Shown here: in pieces, positions 55,721 through 64,000 of the stretch
Layout: every line of letters begins with the position of its first letter
Numbering within the stretch: position 1 is the first letter of the stretch
DNA from: Rhexocercosporidium sp. MPI-PUGE-AT-0058
Lineage: Eukaryota > Ascomycota > Leotiomycetes > Helotiales
Assembly: GCA_020746875.1 (NCBI GenBank)
Contig: JAGTJL010000001.1
Coordinates: forward strand, 4,154,001-4,218,000
Reading direction: 5' to 3'
Length of the DNA stretch: 64,000 bases
The notes under the pieces: model-generated
Databases searched by the model: none
Told to the model about the DNA's origin: nothing
Seen by the model: the letters and a program-made list of their open reading frames with translations, nothing else
Program-made: the position numbers and the translations under genes

Positions 55721-56887
55721 ATGTCTTCCAACAATACCCAGCTCAAGCGCGCACCCAAGAAGCCGATGAGCGATGCGAAATACGAGGCTAGATTTGGTAC
55801 GCCAAGGAAATGTTTGTATTGTACAAACTCGAAGAGAGCTTGTACAGGAGGAAGACCCTGTGACATATGCCGGAACGCTGGTAGGGAGTGCAAGGACGTC
55901 AAGAGCGTGGTCCCCGGTATCGAATCCGACTCCAACATAAAGACTCAGAGTGTTGATAAGACCAAGAAGAGAAAAAGAGCAGAGTCTGGTGAGGGAAATG
56001 GGGAGGGAAAACGTCAAGAACATGGAATCGGTGGAGAAAGAGATGAAAAAAGCGGCGATGAGCTGAATGGACAGAAACGTATGGGAGGATTGGGAAGTGG
56101 AAAGCAAGGGGTTCCTCAAGTTCCCTCTATTCTAGCAAATACAGGTGAGTACAACGCATCTCTTATGTGCTTTAAGTTCGGAGAAAGGCAGATATAAAGA
56201 GAAGTTGTACTGACAGTCGAAACAGCATACGGAAAACCAACAAATCATGGAGAAGAATACGGCTTCCACCGAACTCGAGCCAATGGCGGAGATGTTCACA
56301 CGGACCAACCACAACTCCTCCCTCCTCCTTCACAAAGAGCAAGCATGATTCCAGTCATGCGAACCCTCGATACGGTCATCCCAGGACTGGGATATGCAGT
56401 CATCCCACAAGGCTACAGCCATCTGCAGAGCAATGAAGCTGCCGGCTCTTATCCAGCCGCGGCAAACAACAGTGGATCTTCTACTCCGGCAACTTCATTC
56501 CGTTCCAATATGCAGCATGCCAACTCCAATGACATGTTCATCATCAACAACAAGCATGCCTCTGTTGCTGCTCCGGGCAGGTGGGACCAGACTATCGACA
56601 GAATCTGGAACTATACTGGGAGATCTGAGGCCACAAGAGCAGAGGCCAAATCAGAGATGAACGAACCGTTGGGCAAGAAGATTATGGACTGGGCCGAGCG
56701 TATGAAGAACCCCGACAAGTACTTGTGGCCAGACCTGTCACAAGAGACTGCCAAGGCCGTTCGTCCAGCACCTAAGCTAAGAAGCAAAGCTTCTTCAAAG
56801 AAAGCAACTGAAGTGAAGGAGCCGACGAAGGGCACAGCAAAGGACCTGGAGCATGACGAAAGTTCAGAGAGCCAGTATGAAGACTGA
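55721..56887 (+). CDS. Zn2Cys6 (GAL4-type) DNA-binding protein
   Basis: Fungal binuclear-cluster protein, probably a transcription factor. Two exons (55721-56144, 56226-56887) over an 81-nt GTGAGT...ACAG intron give 361 residues. The cluster is at Cys31, 34, 41, 47, 50 and 57 (C-x2-C-x6-C-x5-C-x2-C-x6-C), inside CLYCTNSKRACTGGRPCDIC. A basic stretch follows (KTKKRKRAES) that can serve as nuclear signal. The C-terminal exon is hydrophilic, has WDQTIDRIWNYTG and IMDWAERMKNPDKYLWPDL, and ends acidic. There is no fungal-specific middle homology domain, and it is shorter than most family members. Targets are unknown. Confidence 0.88.
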
Positions 56888-57562
56888 GCGTCTGTAAAAT
56901 CACAGTCACCTTGATATGCCCATGGCCGGGAGGCCATGGCATACTGTCCGCAGCATTCAGTCGTGCTTTACTGCTTTTCCTTTCCACCACCGCATGTATC
57001 ATGGTTTTCTTTGGTTAATTTTTTGGACTCTGGGATATGCGGACTGGGTAGTCATCAGGCCTCATTGGAGGAGCAATAGGGGAGGGACTGTTGCCAGAGA
57101 GTTTTGGACTCGGCGTCTGCACTCTGGTACACCCTCAAGCTTTGGGGTAGAGTTCAAGCTCTCCCGGTACGCAACACTGAATATAAGTCATGAAAATATC
57201 CAAGACATGCGATTGGCGTGAGGTGATTTACTTGCTCTGAGCTCCCATCTATACTCAACAGGCAAAGAGAGACATTGAAACTGGAACAGAGCTGGGATTG
57301 CAACAGTTGAAATAGATCCAGGGTTTTAACAGATATATGGGTATCAAATGGTAAAGATAAGGAAAATCTCTCGGTATTGACCCTGCTAGGTGACGGTTAG
57401 CGTTGAATATCGGAGCTTTGGCAAAGTACTTACCCAAGCCGTCCCTTACGCCCCCCACCCCCACCCTCCTTGTAACCCAACATCCTAGCCCAAAGAAAGG
57501 GTCAAACACGAACAGAAAGCTCCGCTGAAGAAATCGCCCAAGATCCACGATATCTAATCCAC
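56888..57562. other. Intergenic between convergent genes
   Basis: 3' flanks of the Zn2Cys6 and HeLo-RA genes; no gene is seen. Confidence 0.5.
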
Positions 57563-59244
57563 CTACAAAATGCCTCCCGGGGGTAGATAAGGAGCACTTG
57601 GTACAGCATCTATCCCCAGCCCAGCCGGAGAGATTCTCCGCAACATGAACATTGGCTTCTTCCCGGCTTTGTCCAATTGCTTGAACAGGAGGAGAGGCTT
57701 TTCTTCCAGACCCAGACACCGCTCATGGTCCCCATATACGATATATAGTGCATACTGCTCCCAGGGAGCACTGATGTTGTACTTCTTTAGGACCGCAGGG
57801 AGGACTTTGTAGCATGGATCTTCCATGTTGACGCGGAAGCACTTGAAAATTTCCACTGATGCCGTGCTGGAGTTGGTTGGGGGTGATGCTTGCGTGGGGC
57901 CTTCGGAGGGCTTCGATATTGGTCCTGACACTTGGCCGAGTGTTGTAGAGCTCTGGCTGAAGCGGGAAGCCAGACGAAGTCTCGAAAAATTTGGTGCCGC
58001 CCCAGGAAGATGAGCAAGTGTGTTTCGTTGAGTGGCTCGGTATTTGAGGAGCGGAGGTGGGGAGTTTGGTGGGAGAACGCAGCCGTACCGTCGAGTGGTG
58101 GAGTCTCGAGGGATGGAAAATGGATCTGTCTGGTGTGCTGCTGGCTCGAGTTCCGGTATGGCCTGCAGCCAGAGATGTGGGAAACGTCTTTCTAGCTCAA
58201 AGGCTAGGTCCATTGTGAGATCTCGGAAACGATGTGCTGGAAGCAGGGAGATCTTCTCTCGTGCTTGATTTCGTTTGGGATGGTATGCTGGGTTGACTGG
58301 AAGGAAAGGAGGAGCAGAGTCTGCTTGTTCTCGACGAGAGAGTTCGTCACAAACGTCAACCCTGAGCTCGTATAGCTGGTTGTTTGAAAGTTTCAGTAGT
58401 TTCTCTTGCGTTCTTGCCCTTCTTGATTCTTCGTTCTGCGTTGTCCTTCCTGCATGTCGTTTCAAATTCTCGTAGTGTTTGGGTAGTTCCCTCTCTTGGC
58501 GTGCTGTTGATATGCGTCCAGCTGATGCTATCGCTGGTTCTGAATTCCCTTCCGGCATTCGCCCTAGTGGTGGGGTAAACGAGTACGGAGGGGGGCGTTC
58601 TGGGGACGGGAGTGTGAGAGATCGTGTCCTCGCCGGCTGTCGAGCAATACTAGCTACTCTAGACACCTCCTCCAAACCATCAACCAATCCTTTCAATCTT
58701 TTCACTTTGTCGTCAAATCTTTTCGCATCACACATTGCCCATTTGGTGATTGAAATGAAAGACTTTTGCCTCTGGTTGTCCTTCATTCGTTGCCGCAGAG
58801 AAGCTACGGCTGTCATGCTAGAAAGCCTGCGAAGGGATTTTGATGCGCGAACCGACTTTTCAGTGGAAGGACTGTAGTCTGAGATAAGTTCAAGTGGCGG
58901 CCGGAGCTCATAATTCTGTCGAATGGTTTCGATTTCTGACAAGAGAAACGCAATACTATTTACACAAGATGTGATAGTGGAGTCGACGTCAGGTCTGTTA
59001 GAGAGTGGCTCTTCAAGACGGCCATCTTGGTCGAATTGAAGACCAAACTACGCCACATCAGTTTACGCTCAAGAGTTGTTGAAGCTCTTGGGGAACATAC
59101 CGACTCCCCCCACAGTCGTACTCGAAGCCATTGCACTGAAAGTTCGGTGCAAAGGAGCTCGTATTCAGCGCCGAATTCCTCCGATGTTAGAATTGATTTG
59201 AAGCTTTCCATGCACGATCGCAGGAGTGCACCAAGCGAAGCCAT
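57563..59244 (-). CDS. HeLo-domain protein with C-terminal Ras-association domain
   Basis: HeLo is the pore-forming cell-death domain of HET-s/HET-S and allied fungal effectors. Two exons (59244-59101, 59047-57563) over a 53-nt GTATGT...GTAG intron give 542 residues. The splice joins RVRLWGES to FGLQFDQDGRLEEPLSNRPD, the expected HeLo helix order; the N-terminus is LLRSCMESFKSILTSEEFG. The helix ITKWAMCDAKRFDDKVKRLK at about residues 130-150 is the typical HeLo end. A long Arg/Ser/Pro-rich middle (about 170-440) follows, with a duplicated piece around YELRVDVCDELSRRE and FRDLTMDLAFELERR. Residues 445-520 match the Ras-association fold of Ste50: EQYALYIVYGDHERCLGLEE, then KPLLLFKQL and MFMLRR. 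No prion-like repeat is seen. Confidence 0.88.
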
Positions 59245-62187
59245 GGCGATAACGACAGTGAGGGTTGGATGAACTCTTCAATGGAGCTGGTTGAGGGAAA
59301 CGACCCATGCTCCTACTTAAGAGCAAAGCATCGGGGTTCGTGTACACGATTGAATGGATGACCGAGTGCATAATGTGCCGCGGGGAACTGCAGGTGTGGC
59401 ATTTCGGAGGGAAAAGAGTGGAACGCGTGAGTGACTGGCACCAATGAGCAATGGGAAATGGGCAGTGTGAGGCTCAAGGGGAGATAGCGACTTGGGTTGC
59501 GACTGGACGCCCAAGTCGTACTCTGATGGTGACTGGACAGAGCTGCAGCTGAGGTGCGTCAAGGGCTGAGAGGGGAAGAAACTTCACCAATCGTGTGAAG
59601 GTTTCACGGACCTGAAACTAAACAGGCAAGCCATTGTCCTCACTCACCGAGCGAAAGTGTGTTCTCAGACCAATTGCACTCTGCCAACTCAATTCGTGTT
59701 GCCTTCTAGCGAAAAAAAGGGTTTCAGACTGAGGTAAGGGTAGGTAAGTTGGTGTTGTGATGCTGTTGGTGGCGCACTTTCGGTCCTGGGTAGCTGGGGA
59801 TCTCCGTTGAATGCTGACATGCATAAAAAGGCTCCGAGTGAAGCAGAGGAACATCTCGAGGTCGGCGATAGGGACTCGAACTGTGCAACCCTTGTTCTTG
59901 GTGTGAGTTCTATGATCATGAAAATATTGAACTGCAATACTGCATCTGCCAAGTTTCGAGGCAAATTCTCGAACAAAGGCTTCGAGTGGACGCGCGCTAG
60001 AATGTCCACCGGAGGCAGTCAGTGCTTCTATCTTGTAGCGAAGTCAAAAGAGAGGTTCACAATAGCCAGTATCAGGCAAAAAAGAAACAGTGTCAGGTTC
60101 TCAGAATTGGTCCAGTTCACGTCTAGAATACTGCGTTGAAAGAATGTCTGGGGCTAAGAAAGCTTCCCTGGCTTTTGAGACTAATGAGTAAGTAGAAGAC
60201 CCCCTTGCCATCCTAGACTACGCTGGTCTCTTCTGCCAATTTTTATACTGGCACAGTCATTCGCATTTGGAAGTAATCAAACATTTTCCCACTGTGCTCA
60301 ATGCGAAGAAGAGTTACGAGTATAGTGAGCTAAATTCGTAAGAAACGATCCGTACGATACTGGTCTTCAAGAACTGTGCAAGTCTTGCCAAGCACTGTCT
60401 ACCCCGCACCCCACATCTCTATCTAACCTTACCCCGGACCTCAATATTTCCACTGAATCAATACGAGAAAGCATACGATAAAGTAAGTAATAGAACTTGA
60501 TTTCCTGCGACTCTGGCGTAGTCGCTCAATATCCGGTCTAAACCCTTGTATCAAAGCACTGTTGATCTTCCAATCTGCCGAATGCGTAGCTGGCCCAAGA
60601 CTTTTGTCATCGTCACATACAGCTGCGTCCTCTCCGTCGTAAAAACCCGCATTAAAACTCAATGATTGTCTTTGTTTTTCTTTTAGGTTCCATCGAGGGA
60701 CCGTCTTCTAACAGCGAGCACGCCGACACGGCGATCAAGCTAGTAGATGTTACTTAATATTGATCAAGTTGTAGCAGGTATTTGATTCTGTTTGAATGAA
60801 ATTGAGATCAGATGAAAAACGATGTCAGACCAGATGAAATGAAAGACGATAGTGGATTAAAGTCAAGATCATACCGGATCAAACGAGAGATGAGATCAGA
60901 CGAAAGCAAACGAGAGGCAAACCCAGAGATAAGACGAGAGTAAATAAAAGACGTCGAAACGAGATGATGTAAGTGGCGAGATCAAACAAGGGAAGAAATC
61001 AGACGAACGACTACGCCCTTAGATCCGACCAAAGATGTGATCAGACCAGATGAGATCAACCGCGATCAAACAAACCAAGCCAACATCAGCCAAACTCTCC
61101 AAGCTCCCTCTAATCCATTCAAATCTACTCGCAGGAGCCGCTTCTATCTCAATCTCCTCAAAAGAGAGCATTGCCTCATCAAAGCTGTCATCCTCAATCT
61201 CAATCTCGATCCATACCTCAACTAACAACTCCTCGCCAATTTAGCAACCCCTTGCCAACTCCTTCGTCGATCATATACGGTATACTATATCATCCGCACA
61301 CTCTTCAACTTTGGTATGAAGATATCCACCCCGCCTTTGAAACCTACCTAGTAAATTCCAGGAATCCTCGCTACGTCGACATCGAATTCTAATAGAGATG
61401 GCTGGTAAAGCAGCCTCTCTGGATTCGGCAGAAGTCGAGAAGAAGGGGGTGGGTTGGTTGCTTGTGCCGCTTATCTGTTGAGTTAGATGGCTGGCAGCTT
61501 CTTGGCGAGCTATGTGGATAGGCAGGCGTGAGGTGCTGTGGCTTGCTCGAGCGAGAGGGATGTGCGGCCTGGAATAGACCAGAAGACGGCATGGCACGGG
61601 TGGTTAGCGAGTACGGTAACAGAAACCTTACTGTCTCTCTCCACTTCATGCCGAGATTAAGAGGAAAACGGCAGCTTGACCACCATGAAAGTTCGGTTTA
61701 TTCCTGCTTCATTGTTGATATCGTAAACAGACAACACACAGTAACATACAGACAATGCATCGTGCCAGCCTCACTCCACTCCAATACCAGAGGCTTTTCT
61801 CGATCCGTTGTCCAACACTCCACCAGGCACGATCTAAGGGTGATATGCCCGCATCGGCACTATTTCAATATCCACAACCCGTTCACTCCATTCATCCACC
61901 CATCCAGGATATCGTACTCAAAAACCAACGCAGAGAAACAACAAAGCAAAACGACGAGGTACGACAAGAACCAAAAAGGGAAGAGCAGCAAGGAAAACCA
62001 TTATCACGTCAGCCGTCCATATTTTCGACTTGAACAATAGGAAATGCAATTTGTATGTTGATGCTGATCGTAAACCATCGTTCGCTCGTACCACATTAGG
62101 CATTATTCACAGCCGTGAGTGTTTTGATCCTCCAATTCTCTTCTCCCGGTCGATCGATACACAGCAACGGAGATTACGATTTCGGAT
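59245..62187. other. 2.9 kb without a supportable gene
   Basis: The left part is the HeLo-RA promoter. Frames at 59689-60009 and 60441-60662 (minus), 59807-60139 and 61528-62040 (plus) lack domains and coherent splicing. A degenerate purine-rich repeat tract lies at 60,800-61,060. The last 100 bases are the 3' flank of the NTF2-like gene. Confidence 0.45.
60800..61060. repeat. Degenerate purine-rich short repeat
   Basis: Variants of GATCAGA(C/T)GA and related GAGA(T/C)GAGATCAGACGAAA words recur many times over about 260 bases, with almost all other positions A or G on the plus strand. Confidence 0.65.
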
Positions 62188-64000
62188 TTAGAAATCCCAA
62201 AAGTCACCGCCGGTTGCTTGAGCTTTGCCTTGGGTCTTGCCGGTTCGGTACTTGGATGGGATATTTGCGCCGCCGGCTTCTTCACCGTCGCTCTCATCGC
62301 CGAATCCCCATTGTCGACCGGCACCCTTCTTGCCTCCCATTCCGTCACCACCGACAGTAATACCCTTGGAGCTGCTGTCAAGTCTGCCGGCACCCTTTCG
62401 GCCACCCATTCCATCACCCGCAATAGTAATGCCCTTTGGTTGGTCGAATCTGTTGCTGGATGAGTTTGTGTTCTCCGAAAGCGGACCCTTACTAGAATTT
62501 GGTCGAAGGCCAAGAGGCGACTTCATGCCATTCTCCTTTTGGTTGGGTGATTGATCGTATGCAGCCCAGTTCGCATCCATGTTCTTAAGGACCTTGGCTC
62601 GATCTTCTGGGATTCGTTGAGGGCCTTGCTTCCCGGCTGGAGAATCATCAGTCATGGCGAATTGTGGGTTGAAGTCCTTGCTCCTCTCCTTGACATTGGC
62701 AAGGGTTGGCTTGACAGGCTCGGGGCCTGCAGTAGCCGCCTCCTCCTCATCAAACATGTTATTTTTGTAGATGCCCATGCCATCATTTGCGCCTGCCCCG
62801 CGTGGTCGGCCAATCAAACGAGGTCCATCCGGGGTTCCATCATCTTGGAATTCGAAATGTGTCTCTGCATCCTTGCGTGGCTTGTCAACCTTCTTCATCT
62901 TGACTGGGCTGTCAACAACCTCATCGTCGCTGGTCCCCCAGTGGCGGACATCGTTTGTGCGGAGAACCTTTGATGGGACAACTCGTTGTGGTGTGTTGAA
63001 ATCGTCAAAGTTCCATTGACTGGAGTGCTTGGCGCTCTTCACTTCCTTAAGAGGGGGTCTCTTCTCTGCCCGGTCTTCGCTGACTTCGCCCAAGTTGAAA
63101 TGCTCATATTTGGCTGGGTTACCTTTCTTGTCGGGGGATGGAACATCCTCATGGGGGAGGTCGAACAGACGAGATGGGTGGTAGTTCTTTCCTGCGCCAC
63201 CCTTTGGTGCAATGCTTGACGAGTCGGTTGGTTCGCGCGAGAGTTCAGGTCTTGTTGCGACAGCTGGGGAGGCTTCATTGGATTCTTGGCCTACAAACAG
63301 ATCGTGGTAGTTGCGTGGTGCTGGCTTGGCAGAAGAGCGAGGCGCAACAACTGCTGGAAGGGAGTCGTTGTAGTTCTTGTCGCGAGGTTGGAAGAGAGAA
63401 AGGGATGCGTGCGGATCGCGGGTGACATTGGTGGAGTTTCCGCGTGATCGTTTAGTTTCCTGTCCATCATTTGAGGCAACCTTTCCAGCCGACTTGACAC
63501 TCGAAGCAATCAGCTTTATTTGGTCCATGCCATCACGAATAGGCCAGTTGCGTCCACTCTTGCCAATAACGTCAATCAACTTGAGGAGCGAACCCTGGTC
63601 CCAGCTTTGTCGGATCTGTTGGATCTTTCCGTCGGGGTTGAAGGAGACCATATGGATCTGCGAATGTCAGTAGGGTCCCTTGTAGACTAGCACGGGAAAA
63701 TACATACGACTGGAAAGGTAACGACACGATCAGCGAGGAAGTTGTCATCTAAGCCGGGTAGATATGATCCACCTCCTGTGACGAATTCCACTGTTGTGTG
63801 AACCTCAACCGCGAGAGCATCCGCAGCCTCCACGACGTCCAGGATCTTCTCCTCCTTCTTCTTGAGGTCATGGCTTTGAATGCCGAGATGCTTGATGATA
63901 GCAGCAGAGCCGTTCAGAGTGACGAGGGTGGTGATGTAGTGAAGAGAGGCGTTGCTGGCAAGGGCGGACTCCTTTGGCGCAGCGAGAAACTGCTGGTATG
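62188..64000 (-). CDS. NTF2-like-domain protein with Gly-rich repeats, 5' end cut by window edge
   Basis: Two exons are in view: the right edge to 63708, and 63657-62188, joined over a 50-nt GTATGT...CGCAG intron. The first 130 or so residues seen (YQQFLAAPKESALASNASLH, VEVHTTVEFVTGGGSYLPG, DNFLADRVVTFPV, then IHMVSFNPDGKIQQIRQSWD and QGSLLKLIDVIG) fit the NTF2-like cone fold. The rest is disordered and charged, with repeated short linear motifs NYHDLF, NYHPSRLFDL, YEHFNLG and WNFDDF. The C-terminus has two copies of KGITIAGDGMGGRKGAG-type sequence and ends in FWDF. Such proteins occur widely in ascomycetes; RNA or ribosome-linked roles are possible but not shown. No signal peptide can be judged because the start is missing. 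Confidence 0.85.

Noticed and set aside
59689..60139. Overlapping frames of about 107 codons on both strands
   Set aside because: Neither has a domain, a signal peptide or splice structure; they mirror each other.
1..64000. tRNA, rRNA genes and CRISPR arrays
   Set aside because: No cloverleaf with A/B boxes, rRNA segment or regularly spaced direct repeats was recognised by eye; a dedicated tRNA scan was not possible.

Overview
The window is nuclear DNA of a filamentous ascomycete (Pezizomycotina, most like a Leotiomycetes plant-associated or saprotrophic species). The evidence is short 46-135 nt GT-AG introns in most genes, CT-rich promoters, fungal-only families (HET, HeLo, AA9, CE1, Mpo1, Zn2Cys6), and transposon copies decayed by C-to-T/G-to-A change as left by repeat-induced point mutation (RIP). 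Most gene models below are spliced by hand: exon joins were chosen so that phase, splice sites and family motifs agree.

Region 1 (1-22 kb) is gene-rich. It holds a cut-off short-chain dehydrogenase, a six-exon sugar transporter, a small secreted protein with a cystine-knot spacing, a large acidic protein of unknown function, the RNA polymerase II subunit RPB7, a divergently placed Mpo1-like dioxygenase, a Cys/His-rich unknown, a divergent pair of plant cell wall enzymes (CE1-type esterase and AA9 copper monooxygenase) sharing one promoter with CreA-like motifs, and two further small secreted proteins.

Region 2 (22-44 kb) is a transposon island. A 3.9 kb element (A, 22082-25984) with inverted repeats of about 0.5 kb carries an intact gene joining a HET domain to zinc knuckles. 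It has itself been hit by a small inverted-repeat element and by a solo LTR. A second pair of related termini (26286 and 43851) may bound a 17.6 kb composite (B). Inside are a RIP-decayed Ty3/Gypsy retrotransposon with 257 bp LTRs and TTAAC target duplications, two Tc1/mariner-type elements with stop codons, an intact 690-residue HET protein, a decayed HET gene, and a gene of repeated six-cysteine modules that has lost its 5' end next to a transposon.

Region 3 (44-64 kb) returns to single-copy genes: two acidic unknowns, a damaged or unresolved reading frame, a 563-residue secreted protein of unknown function, an acetoin/diacetyl-reductase-like SDR, a Zn2Cys6 protein, a HeLo protein with a Ste50-like Ras-association domain at its C-terminus, and an NTF2-like protein cut by the right edge.

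The strongest leads are the HET/zinc-knuckle gene held inside a long-inverted-repeat element, the HeLo-RA fusion 13 kb beyond the HET-rich island (both point to fungal self/non-self recognition and regulated cell death), and the knottin-like secreted protein.
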